Assembly (NCBI RefSeq): GCF_042767895.1
Contig: NC_091582.1
Span: 17,238,109 to 17,268,797 of the forward strand
Origin: Penaeus vannamei
Lineage: Eukaryota; Arthropoda; Malacostraca; Decapoda; Penaeidae
Direction: 5' to 3'
Length of the DNA stretch: 30,689 nucleotides
Position numbers and translations under genes: made by a program. This document shows, one piece after another, positions 10,241 through 19,700 of the stretch. Under the pieces are notes generated by a model. It saw nothing but the letters and a program-made list of their open reading frames with translations, did not search any database and had not been told where the DNA came from. Positions within the stretch are counted from its first letter, which is position 1. Each line of letters opens with the position of its first letter.

Positions 10241-10825
10241 CCTCCCCCCTTCTTCTTCCTATCTCGTCTATTCCTCTATTCGTCTCTGTATTTCCCTTTT
10301 CCCCTCCCTCTCCTCCCTTTCTCTATTCATCTATATCTCTCCCTTCTATCTCCTCTCTTCCTCTATCTCTCCCTTCTTCCTCTCCCTTCCCCCTTCTCCT
10401 TTCTATCTCCTCTCTTCCTCTATTTCTCTTCATCTCTCCCTTCTCCCTCCCCCTCTTCCTCTATTCGTCTCTATCCCTCCCTTTTCCTCCACCTCCCCCT
10501 TCTCCTTTCTATCTTCCTCTCTTCCTCTATTCGTCTCTATCTCTCCCTTCTCCCTCCCCCTCCCTCCTTCTCCTTTCTCCTATTCCCCCTTCCTCCTATC
10601 TCCTCTCTCCCTATATTCCTCTCCATCTCTCCCTTCTCCTCCCCCATTCCCTCTCCTTCTACCCCCTACCCCCCAACCCCTGCCAACCACCCCCACCCCA
10701 CCCCATCCCAAGATTTTACCAAGTCAGGTATCGGGTACGGTTACTGCCCTCCCCTTCCCTTCTACCCCCTCCCCCTCCCTCTCCCCCTTCCCCCTCTCCC
10801 CCTCCCCCTCCCCCTCACCCCACCC
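10241..10825 (+). repeat. CCT-rich degenerate minisatellite and (CCCCTC)n
   Basis: Recurrent CTCTTCCTCTATTCGTCTCTATC and CTTCTCCTTTCTATC modules recur irregularly between 10255 and 10620. A short unique patch lies at 10710-10740, then CCCCTC repeats to 10825. The 327-codon frame across it is pyrimidine-driven. Confidence 0.8.
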
Positions 10826-10940
10826 GGTCACTCCGCCATTGCTCATCTCCCGTGTGCAATACGAGGTTGCACTGCGTCCGTTGCAGAGACCGTTTTTCCC
10901 CCCCTTTGTTCAAATTGTTTCTTTGCAATTCCTTCCTTTG
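10826..10940. other. Short unique spacer
   Basis: CpG-containing sequence of normal complexity, with nothing recognised. Confidence 0.3.
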
Positions 10941-11205
10941 GTTTAGTTGCTTTTTTTCATTTTTTTCGCCTTCGTCTTCTTGTTTTTTCTCCTTCTCCTT
11001 GTTTTTCTTCTACTTTTTTTCTTCTTTCTCTTTCTCTGTCTCCTTCACCTCCATCTCCTCCGTCTCCTCCTTCTTTCTCTTTCCCTTTTCCGTCTCCTCC
11101 TTCTTCTTCTCCTTCTTTCTCTTTCTCTTTCTCCATCTCCTCCGTCTCCTCCCTTTTCTCTCTTTCTCCGTCTCCTTCTTCTCCTTCTTCTTATCCTACC
11201 TTCTG
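10941..11205 (+). repeat. CTT/CTCCGT degenerate repeat
   Basis: TTCTCC, CTCCGTCTCC and TTTCTCTTTC modules recur from about 11035 to 11185, including two near copies of CCATCTCCTCCGTCTCCTCC. Unique AT-rich DNA without features follows at 11206-11365. Confidence 0.8.
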
Positions 11206-11363
11206 AGGAACCTTTGATGTAATGCTGCTGCTTACGTACCTAGAACGAAAGGAAACACACGATATAATAGTATATCTCATATAGGTAGATGATTCATACG
11301 AAATATAACAAATGATAAATTACTGGACTATGTCATCTCCTTTGGTTTCATTTTTATCTAAGT

Positions 11364-11560
<197 letters not shown>

Positions 11561-11710
11561 TTGTCTGTCTGTCTAGCTGCCTGCATGTCTGTATGTCTGT
11601 CTGTCTCTGCCTGCCTGCCTACCTGTCTGTCTATCTATCTATCTGTCTCTCACTCTCCCTTCTCCCTCCCTCCCTCCCTTCTCCCTCCCTCCCTCCCTTC
11701 TCCCCTCCAC
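11561..11710 (+). repeat. (TGTC)n, (CTAT)n and (CCCT)n
   Basis: Tetranucleotide series directly abutting the TG array: TGTC with CTGCC variants to about 11630, ATCT to 11645, then CCCTCCCTT repeats to 11703. Confidence 0.88.
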
Positions 11711-11955
11711 CACCCGTCCTCGAGCAATGCCTTACCGCCCCCCTCTCCGGTCTCCAAAACACGGCTTCCCTTTCCCAAAACGCATAGCCTACTTTTCACC
11801 CTTTTTATCGGTCCCGCGTTCCGCTTAAGGGAAGGGCGAATATGGCCACAAACCTATCGGGGATTTTCAAAATGGATTCTCGAGATGGATAGGACTGCCG
11901 TGGTGGAACTCTTCCAAGGTTGTATCTCTTTTCTTTTTTTCTTAAATGGAGTATA
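11711..11955. other. Unique spacer
   Basis: Normal-complexity sequence containing a small near-repeat of AAAACACGGCTTCCC / AAAACGCATAGCC. No gene recognised. Confidence 0.35.
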
Positions 11956-12041
11956 GAGTTTTTCTCTCTCTTACTCTTTCTCTTACGATGACTACCCTTA
12001 CTCATACTCATATTCACTCTTACTCTTTCTCTCTCTCTGTC

Positions 12042-12107
<66 letters not shown>

Positions 12108-12157
12108 CTTTCTTTCTTTCTTTCTTTCTTTCTCTCTCTCTCTTTCTCTCCCTCTCA
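11956..12157 (+). repeat. CT, (TGTC)3 and (CTTT)n compound microsatellite
   Basis: TTACTC and CT variants, a short TGTC run (12044-12060), (CT)n at about 12060-12102, and (CTTT)n at 12107-12132. AT-rich AAATAAAAT sequence follows to 12230. Confidence 0.92.
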
Positions 12158-12255
12158 AATAAAAATAAAATAAAATAAACATCTACACAACAAAAAACTA
12201 AACACAATCAAACATTAAAAAAATAATAATCCACACATGCACAACATGCGGATAC

Positions 12256-12310
12256 CACTCCCCCCTCCCCTCCTCCCTCCCTCCCTCCCTCCCTCCCTCC
12301 CCCTCCCTCT
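12256..12310 (+). repeat. (CCCT)n tetranucleotide
   Basis: About ten CCCT units with CCCCCT ends. Confidence 0.9.
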
Positions 12311-12611
12311 ATCCACGCCGGTCGCATCGGGCCCGGCGGTGGGTTGGCAACACTGGGTTCCCACAGCTGCCAACCTCCTGCTCCTTTCGGGTCTTCCTTC
12401 CTGGCTAAACCCTGTAGCGTCTGCCGCCTCCTTAGACCATATGTAACAACTTCCTGCCTGTCTGCCCCGCCCCGTCGCTGCAACAGAAGACTGAGGACTG
12501 CCTGCCTGTCTGTCTGCCTGCCTGTGTTAGGTGTATAATCCTGCAGGACGCGTGAGGGAGGCAGGACGGAGTGAATGCTTGGGTGTTTTTTTGTTTTTTT
12601 CGTGATCATGA
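12311..12611. other. CpG-rich island with a nested hairpin
   Basis: A GC-rich, mostly non-repetitive island. GGTTGGCA (12342-12349) pairs with TGCCAACC (12368-12375), and the loop contains a second small stem, TGGG/CCCA. TGCC/TGTC repeats appear at 12500-12525. No supported coding exon. Confidence 0.45.
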
Positions 12612-12688
12612 TTTTTTTTTTTTTTTTTTTTTTTTGACTGTGGCTAAATTGATTGGGATTGTTTTTTTTTTTTTTTTTTTTTGGGGGG
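12612..12688 (+). repeat. Two poly(T) tracts, the second followed by G6
   Basis: T24 (12612-12635) and T21 (12662-12682), 26 bases apart, the latter followed by GGGGGG. Both could be old poly(A) tails in minus orientation or simple homopolymers; no retroelement body was recognised. Confidence 0.85.
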
Positions 12689-12699
12689 AAGGGGGTTGT

Positions 12700-13200
<501 letters not shown>

Positions 13201-13320
13201 CCCTATGCCAGATCACCCCCGCACGCCCCCCTCCCACTAAGGAGCCCAACCAACGACGTGGAAATAACTGGGCAGATTACGTCCATCTCGCTATTTCCGG
13301 CCGACGCCGACGATACGTAC

Positions 13321-13680
13321 GGAGAGTTGGATGGACGGACTGACGGAGAGTCGGACGGAGAGTCGGACGGGTGGGTGGACAGACAGACAGACATACAGAC
13401 AGAGAGACCGACGGACAGACAGACAGAGAGACAGAGAGACAGGTGGACAGACAGACACACGGACGGATGGGTGGACAGACAGATAGACAGACAGACGGAT
13501 AGACAGGCAGACAGACAGACGGACAGGCGGGCGGGTAGACAAGACTGACAGACATATAGCCAGAGAGACAGACGGACAGACAAATAGACAGACAGACAGA
13601 CAGACAAATAGACAGGCAGACGGAAAGACAGACAGACAGACAGACGGACAAACAGACAGACAGACAGACGTACGGACGAA
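13321..13680 (+). repeat. Degenerate (ACAG)n tetranucleotide array, ~360 bp
   Basis: ACAG/GACA units with frequent ACGG, ATAG, AGAG and AGGC variants. The left edge is a GGACGGAGAGTC series (about 13330-13370). Minus-strand Cys-Leu-Ser-Val frames are artefacts. The flanking 13201-13320 is CpG-rich unique DNA. Confidence 0.93.
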
Positions 13681-13752
13681 CACTCGATCGACGTCATGAG
13701 CCTACCCGTCATGCACGAATCCGCCATGGCTGAATAAACCTTTTTTTAAAAA

Positions 13753-13809
13753 TGATGATGATGATGATGACAACATTAACTAAAAAAAAAAAAAAAAAAA
13801 AAAAAAAAA
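13753..13809 (+). repeat. (GAT)6 and poly(A) of 28
   Basis: Six GAT triplets (13753-13770), a 10-base spacer, then A28 at 13782-13809. Confidence 0.88.
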
Positions 13810-14065
13810 GAAATTTTTGCGGACACAACGAAAGATTAAAGAAAAGAGAGAAAGAAAATAATAACAACGATGACGAAATTAACGCAAAGAGCAAAGAGTT
13901 CGCCCGCGATTATTTCCATATTATCTTCACAAACGGAATTCCAACAATAGAGAGACCCGAGACCCGTGCGTGACCTCGCCTCTGCAATACGTGACCTGAG
14001 TTCCCTTTGCATGACCCCGTCCATCGCTATAGACACAAGATGACCTCTGCATCGTCTCCTGCTTA
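13810..14065. other. Unique island carrying TGACC motifs
   Basis: A-rich at first, then balanced and CpG-containing from 13895. It contains the half-site cluster described separately. No coding call. Confidence 0.35.
13971..14046 (-). promoter_or_regulatory. Cluster of four nuclear-receptor half-sites
   Basis: TGACCT at 13971, 13992 and 14041 and TGACCC at 14012, all in one orientation (AGGTCA/GGGTCA on the minus strand). Each of the first three is followed by a CT-rich or TTCCCT stretch and TGCA, so the spacing (21, 20 and 29) may reflect a decayed ~20-bp tandem repeat rather than regulatory selection. Confidence 0.3.
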
Positions 14066-14700
14066 GGCCCTCCCCCTCCTAGGCCCCTCCCCCCTAGACC
14101 TATCCCTCCTCCCCCCTTCATATACCCCCTTATCCCCTCCGCCTCTCCCTTAACGTCTCATCCCACCTTTCCCACCTCCCTCTCCCCCTTCCTCCCTCCT
14201 TTTCCCTCCTTCCCCTTTCCCTTTCCTCCGCTTCCTGCTCCTCCTCCTCCCCTCCATCCCCTCCCCCTTCCCCTCACCTCCTCCCTCTTTCCCTTTCTTC
14301 CTCCCCCACCTTCCCCTCAACCCCTCCCTCCCCATTTCCCTCACCTCCCCCCTCCCCCTTTCCCTTTACCTTACTTCCTCCCTACCTCCCCCTCCTTCCC
14401 CCTCCCCTTCACCCCCTCCCTCTCCCTTCCCCTCACCCCCTCACCCCACCCCTCTCCCTTCCCCTCCCCCTTCCTTTCCCTTATTCCTCCCACCACTTCC
14501 CCCCACTTCCCCTCACCTCCTCCCTCCCTCCCCTTCACCTCCCTTTCCCCTCCCTCCCCCTCACCCACTTCCCCCACCCCCTCCACTCTCCCTTTCCCTT
14601 TCCTCCTCCTCCCCTTCACCTCCCTCCCTCCCCCCTCCCTTCCCCCCACCCCTCCCCCTCACCCTCTCCCTTCCCCTCACCCCTACCCCGCACCCCCTTC
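14066..14700 (+). repeat. 635-bp C-rich pyrimidine tract
   Basis: Almost only C and T with isolated A, made of CCCCTCC, CCCTTTCC and CACC modules. There is no fixed period. The minus strand is G-rich with many GGG runs, so i-motif and quadruplex structures are possible. Minus frames are Gly/Arg/Glu repeats. Confidence 0.9.
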
Positions 14701-14826
14701 GCCCTCGTCTCTCAGCCTCGGCGAACCTTGATCATCGACCGAAAAAATATGCAACCACGAGAAGGCATTTCCTGCATGCTTAAAAAGACCTTTTTCTTAT
14801 TCTTATTCTTTATATTTTTTCCTTAA

Positions 14827-15335
14827 ATTCTCGAAGGCTCAAAAGAGTGTTCTTCGTTGGAAAATGTTCTTTAAAATAAATAAATGATTAATCTGATAAA
14901 CAATTTATTTTTTCCTTTTATTCTCGAAGGCTAAAGAGTGTTCTTCGTTTTAAAATGTTCTTGAAAATAAATAAATGAATAAACTGATAAACAATTCATT
15001 TTTTTTATTCTCGAAGGCTAAAGGGTGTTCTTCGTGGAAAATGTTCTTTAAAATAAATAAATGAATAAACTGATAAACAATTTATTTTTTCGTTTCATTC
15101 TCGAAGGCTAAAGAGTGTTCTTCGTTTTAAAATGTTCTTGAAAATAAATAAATGAATAAACTGATAAACAATTCATTTTTTTTATTCTCGAAGGTTAAAG
15201 AGTGTTCTTCGTGGAAAATGTTCTTTAAAATAAATAAATGAATACACTGATAAACAATTTATTTTTTCCCTTTATTCTCGAAGGCTAAAGAGTGTTCTTC
15301 GTGGAAAATGTTCTTTAAAATAAATAAATGAATAT
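14827..15335 (+). repeat. Six-copy ~88-bp tandem repeat with alternating subtypes
   Basis: Units start with ATTCTCGAAGG at 14827, 14920, 15007, 15097, 15184 and 15274 (periods 93, 87, 90, 87, 90). Type A units read CGTGGAAAATG then CAATTTATTTTTT; type B units read CGTTTTAAAATG then CAATTCATTTTTT. The order is A-B-A-B-A-A. All contain AAATAAATAAATGA and CTGATAAACAA. The region 14701-14826 is a short unique lead-in. Confidence 0.95.
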
Positions 15336-15420
15336 TCAGATAAATAAGTAAATGAACAAATGAATAAATAAGGAAACAAGTAAATAAATAAACAATAATT
15401 GAATATCGAAATAAAAAAAT
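15336..15420 (+). repeat. Degenerate (AAAT)n/(AAAC)n
   Basis: AT-rich AAATAAG, AAATGAAC and AAATAAAC tetranucleotide-like repeats continuing from the last 88-bp unit. Confidence 0.7.
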
Positions 15421-15770
15421 AGGAAGTGAAATTTGCAGATAATACGAAGAAACAAAATTGCAAATACGAGGGAAAAAAATCTGCGTTAAAAAATATCTCC
15501 TAGTTGATAATGACTCAATACCTGGCTATTTATTCTTCCCTCAATCTGGCAACATCGACGAGAAGACACACGAGGTCAACAAAGGTCAAAAGAGCGTACT
15601 GATGCGTGGCACTCTCGACCTTGCTTGTCGCGCATGGGAAGGTCAGCTTCCGGCGCATGCGCGACAGTCTCACAAATGAGTATTTTTTGGCCCAATGACG
15701 ATGTACTTTCGAAAATGGCGATAAAGGCTATCTTTCCACTATTAATCTAGTTTCGAATGAGCAGCGTAAT
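15421..15770. other. Unique island between two AT-rich arrays
   Basis: AT-rich to 15530, then CpG-containing to 15725. A 73-codon frame (15458-15679, +) has normal composition but no recognised domain, so it is not called. Its main interest is the motif cluster at 15573-15720. Confidence 0.4.
15573..15720 (+). promoter_or_regulatory. Promoter-like motif cluster: DR4, NRF-1, CCAAT, YY1
   Basis: Seen: AGGTCA-ACAA-AGGTCA (15573-15588), a perfect DR4; a further AGGTCA at 15640; the palindrome GCGCATGCGC (15653-15662), the core of the NRF-1/Ewg site; CCAAT at 15692-15696; and AAAATGGCG (15712-15720), matching the YY1/Pho core. NRF-1, CCAAT and YY1 motifs together are typical of TATA-less CpG promoters in animals. 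If real, transcription would probably run to the right given the YY1 motif orientation, but only AT-rich repeats lie there. Function is inferred. Confidence 0.4.
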
Positions 15771-15860
15771 CAAAATAATAATAATAATAATAATAATAGT
15801 AATAATAACAACAATAATGATAATAATCACCATCATCATAACAGTAATAACAAATAAAAA
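15771..15860 (+). repeat. (AAT)n with AAC, GAT and ATC variants
   Basis: About eight AAT units, then AACAAT, GATAAT and CATCAT variants. FTZ-F1-type CAAGGTCA occurs just after, at 15863-15870. Confidence 0.88.
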
Positions 15861-16385
15861 AACAAGGTCAAGAACACTATCAACAACAACATCATGGATT
15901 ATTTTCAAATTATAATTTCAAAAAAATCGTGCAAAATAACGTGATCTAAAAAAATAAATAAATAAACAAATAAAAAGACAAGAACAATATAAACAACTTC
16001 ATGAATTATTTTCAAATTATATATATATTTTTAAATCGTGCAAAATAACGTGATCTACAAAAAATAAATAAATAAACAAATAAAAAAAGAAGAACAAATA
16101 CCATATCAACAACATGAATTATTTTCAAATTATATATTTTTTTTAAATCGTGCAAAATAATGTGATTTAAAAAAATAAATAAACAAATAAAAAGCAAAAA
16201 CAAGAACAATGTCAACAACAACATCATGAATTATTTTCAAATCATAATCTTTAAAAATCGTGCAAAATAACGTGATCTACAAAAAGAAATGAATATACAA
16301 ATAAAAAAACTAAAACAACATCAACAACATCATGAATGATTTCCAAATCATAATTTTTTAAAAAGTCGTGCAACATAACCCTAAC
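15861..16385 (+). repeat. Five-copy ~110-bp AT-rich tandem repeat
   Basis: The anchor TCGTGCAAAATAACGTGATC recurs at about 15926, 16035, 16147, 16257 and 16365 (periods 109, 112, 110, 108). Each unit also has an AAATAAATAAAC module, AAGAACAA-TCAACAAC and CATGAATTATTTTCAAAT. The last unit is the most diverged. 110 is not a multiple of three, so the array is not coding. Confidence 0.93.
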
Positions 16386-16573
16386 AAGAGCAACAAAGTT
16401 AGCAGATAAAAATGAACACGACAAGAGAACAAAGACAAGTAATTGCAACAAATGAAAACAATAAACATGAGATTCGAGACACCGGGGGGATCAACCGCCA
16501 TAAAGATTATGTTGATTTCACCTTTATGCAACATGTTGATTTGATGTTATGTTAATGTCGTCTGGGATTCTCT
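16386..16573. other. AT-rich unique spacer
   Basis: Contains short repeats of ATGTTGATTT (about 16509-16545). No gene. Confidence 0.35.
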
Positions 16574-16750
16574 CTCGTCTCGTCTCGTCTCGTCTCGCCT
16601 CGTCTCTTCTATTCTCTCTTTTTTTCTTTTCTCTTCTCTACTCTACTCTACTCTACTCTACTCTACTCTACTCTACTCTACTCTACTCTACTCTACTCTA
16701 CTCTACTCTACTCTACTCTACTCTTCTCTTCTCTTCTCTTCTCTTCTCTT
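16574..16750 (+). repeat. Pentanucleotide series CTCGT, CTCTA, CTCTT
   Basis: Five or six CTCGT units (16574-16603, one as CTCGC), a 27-base pyrimidine link, one CTCTT, exactly 17 perfect CTCTA (16636-16720), then six CTCTT (16721-16750) in the same register. The repeated SerThrLeuLeuTyr frame is an artefact of the array. Confidence 0.95.
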
Positions 16751-16890
16751 CTTTCTTTATGTCTCTCTCCCTCTTCCTCTCTCTCGCAATCCTTCTTTTA
16801 CTCTTCATTTATCGGTTTTGTTTTCCATACGGCCAACATTCCCTCCCTCAACTCTTCCCCACCAACACAGACACTACCCCGTCATCATCA

Positions 16891-17035
16891 CCACCACCAC
16901 TACCAGCGGTGGTGTCAGTGGTAGCGGCGTTGGCGGTGGTGTCAGTGGTAGCGGTGTTGGCGGTGGTGTCAGTGGTAGCGGTGACGGCGGTGGTGGTGAT
17001 GGTAGCGGTGATGTCACTGGTATCACTGGTGCTGA
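16891..17035 (+). repeat. GGT/GGC-rich array with a 27-bp unit
   Basis: GTCAGTGGTAGCGG recurs at 16914, 16941 and 16968 with an exact 27-bp period, preceded by (ACC)n and followed by looser GGT, GAT and ACT triplets. Since 27 is nine codons, + frames stay open (Gly-Val-Ser-Gly-Ser-Gly repeat in one). No start, signal peptide or conserved flank supports a real gene. Confidence 0.85.
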
Positions 17036-17400
17036 TGGCAAAAGCGGCATGACAGCACTGCACCTATCGCAGCGCTGGCGTCCCTGGCAACAATGATAGC
17101 CAAGAACACGGCAGCGGCAGTGGAAGCTCTGCTCGTGGTAGTAACGGTGGCAAGGGTGGCAGGCAGAGGGTGGCGGTGGGTAGCGGCGCGGTGCAGTAGC
17201 GATCCCAGTGCAATGTTGGCAACCGTGGCTGGCGGTGTTAGTTGCAGGGGTCGTTGCCTGACCTTCCCTGCAGCCTCACCCAGGGTGCCCGGACTCACAA
17301 TTTCCTGTAGCTGCTGCTGCCACGGTCTGCCACCGCCGACTCGCGCCCGCGCCTTTGTCTAGGCCTAAGGGCGGTCTTCGAACAACGCAGGCCTTGTCTA
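17036..17400. other. GC-rich, cryptically repetitive segment
   Basis: Enriched for GGCA, GTGG and GCAG triplets derived from the neighbouring array, with open frames of ~90 codons on both strands. Open frames on both strands over the same bases are what triplet-rich sequence gives. Ends with TAGGCCTA at 17360-17367. No domain recognised. Confidence 0.4.
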
Positions 17401-17404
17401 CTTT

Positions 17405-17540
17405 TATTTTTTTCTCTCTCTCTTTCTCTATCTCTATCTCTATCTCTATCTCTGTCTCTATCTCTCTCTCTCTTTGTCTCTGCCTGTCTGTCTGTCTGTC
17501 TGTCTCTGTCTCTCTCTCTCTCAGTATTTCTCTCTTTGTC

Positions 17541-17595
<55 letters not shown>

Positions 17596-17620
17596 GTCTG
17601 TCTCTGTCTCTCTCTCTAAT
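17405..17620 (+). repeat. (CTAT/CTCT)n and (TGTC)n compound microsatellite
   Basis: CTATCT units at about 17425-17465, a TGTC block at 17485-17505, CT, then a longer TGTC run at 17539-17590 with one TATC variant. The order CT-TGTC-CT-TGTC suggests a duplicated compound block of about 70 bp. Confidence 0.93.
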
Positions 17621-18094
17621 CTTCGAAAAGGGAGAATGATCGTGGAAAGCACAAATACATCTGTCTGACTTACTCTTATGCTTTTACAATTATATGAAGT
17701 TTTGTCATACTTATTACTACACTGGAAAGAACTATACATCTCTTCCTAAAACCAACGAATTAACTAACAAATGAAACAAGAAAATAAACAAATACTATCT
17801 TACCCATCTAACATTATAAAAAAAAAAAACATCACCATCAATAAAGGATCTTAAAAAATTGATAAAATTAACAACCTACCCATTTAACATTACAACCAAC
17901 CAACATTCCAAACACACACAAAAAAATCTACCATTAGCTATCTTAACAAAACATCATTACCAATGAACAAACAAAAAAAAAAAATCTACCCACACAACAT
18001 TACGACATCACAACCCTTCCTAATTCCACACCCTCAAAAACAAAACAAAAATAATATCAAATGTCAAATAAATATTTTTTTTTCACCTACACCT
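17621..18094. other. A-rich region with a decayed tandem repeat
   Basis: TACCCATCTAACATTA-like motifs recur at 17801, 17877 and 17987 with A-runs and CATCA between them (spacings 76 and 110). The sequence is otherwise unique and strongly A/C-biased. No gene. Confidence 0.45.
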
Positions 18095-18143
18095 TTAAAA
18101 TAATAATAATAACAATAATAATAACAACAACAATATAATGATA

Positions 18144-18241
<98 letters not shown>

Positions 18242-18269
18242 TAATAATAACAACAACAATATAATGATA

Positions 18270-18310
<41 letters not shown>

Positions 18311-18380
18311 TAATTATTATTATAACAACAACAACAACAACAATATATTGATAAATAATGATAATAATAATAAATAACGA
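18095..18380 (+). repeat. (AAT)n array with a thrice-repeated border module
   Basis: Two pure AAT blocks (about 18147-18236 and 18270-18305). A module of AACAACAACAATATAATGATAAAT (or a near variant, split by AAT) occurs before, between and after them at about 18124, 18250 and 18331. The array therefore grew by duplication of a border-plus-AAT block as well as by slippage. Confidence 0.93.
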
Positions 18381-18680
18381 ACAAATAGAAGAAAAAATGA
18401 AAACAAAATCCCACCCTGTTTCTCACCCCGATTCTCGAACTCTGCCACGGGAAATTCCCCGCCCTATGGCCCTACCTACTCGACCCGCCCCCCGAAGCTA
18501 TGGAGATTCGGCTAAAACTATTCAAGGATTACCCTCCGTAAATCCGTGTGTGAGGGGAGGGCGAGAGAGAGAGAGGTCACCGGCCGGGATTGAAGCGGGA
18601 TTTAGGCGGGATTTCATGAGTTCGTTTCTCGTAGATTTGATGGATATTTCGGGATGGATGAAGGGGGGACTAACGCTATT
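18381..18680. other. Unique CpG-containing island
   Basis: Balanced sequence with the kappaB-type site at 18449 and a doubled GCGGGATTT (about 18597 and 18606). There is no coding call; the 171-codon frame through it ends in pyrimidine repeat. Confidence 0.4.
18449..18460 (+). promoter_or_regulatory. kappaB/Dorsal-type site
   Basis: GGGAAATTCCCC contains GGGAAATTCCC, symmetric about its central A, and fits the Rel/Dorsal/NF-kappaB site pattern of G-run, A/T core and C-run exactly. In arthropods such sites are used by Toll and IMD pathway factors. No target gene is visible in the window. Confidence 0.35.
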
Positions 18681-18905
18681 CTTTTCCTCTTTCTCCTTTC
18701 TTTCTTTCTTTCTTTCTTTCTTTTCATTTCAAGTTCTTTTTACATTCCTCTCTTTTTCCAGTTTGATGTCTTTTTCCTTCCATTCATCTCTTGTCTTTGT
18801 TCTCTTTTCTTTTTTCTTTTCCATGACAAAACAAACGCAAAATATAAATTGGAATGAGAAGACAGCTGTCTAAAAAAAAACAGTCACATCTAAATATTTG
18901 AAATA
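18681..18905 (+). repeat. (TTTC)n and T-rich pyrimidine tract
   Basis: Five or more TTTC units at about 18697-18723, then TTTTC/TTTCC sequence to 18820 and A-rich DNA to 18905. Confidence 0.75.
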
Positions 18906-18908
18906 TAT

Positions 18909-19092
<184 letters not shown>

Positions 19093-19240
19093 ATATACAC
19101 ATATACATCGCTTAATTTACACTGCTACTTCCCCCTTACGTAATATTCCATAAGAATCCACACACGCCCAATAGAGTGCCAGGGGCGGTTATGGGACGGT
19201 AAAGTACTTTGCAGCGAAGGAGAAGTAGGGACCTAAGCTG

Positions 19241-19700
19241 TGACCACTCCCCTTCCCCCCATCCCTTTTCTCCCCTCCCCCTTTCTTCTTCCTCTCTCCT
19301 CCTCCCCCCATCCCTTTTCTCCCCTCCCCCTTTCTTCTTCCTCTCTCCCCTCCCCCCATCCCTTTGTCTCCCCTCCCCCTTTCTTCTTCCTCTCTCCTCC
19401 TCCCCCCATCCCTTTTCTCCCCTCCCCCTTTCTCCTTCCTCTCTCCTCCTCCCCTCCCTCTTTCTCCTTCTTCCCCCTTTCTCCTTCCTCTCTCCTTCTC
19501 CCCTCCCCCTCTCTCCTTCCTCCCCCACCATCCTTCTTCCTCCCTCCCTCCCTCCTCCTCCCTCCCCTCCGATACGTGGCCGGTCCGGTAGAGTCACCTT
19601 GGCCAATCCATCCTCCTCCCCTCCTCCTCCCCTTCCCCCTACCTCCCCACCTCATCCACAACCCCCCACCCTCCCCCATCCGCAAAGTTACCCGGGCATT
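19241..19700 (+). repeat. CCT-rich tract with a ~49-bp tandem repeat
   Basis: ATCCCTTTTCTCCCCTCCCC-type units start at 19261, 19310, 19358 and 19408 (periods 49, 48, 50), followed by shorter CTCCTTCCTCTC variants to about 19530. A small unique patch with CpG lies at 19568-19605. Long frames on both strands are artefacts. The segment 19085-19240 before it is unique. Confidence 0.88.

Noticed and set aside
10223..11206. 327-codon + frame
   Set aside because: Pyrimidine tract; stops are avoided because the strand has almost no A or G.
15458..15679. 73-codon frame overlapping the promoter-like cluster
   Set aside because: No recognised domain; begins in AT-rich repeat flank.
14827..16385. CRISPR-like array
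   Set aside because: Units are tandem without unique spacers, and the window is clearly eukaryotic.
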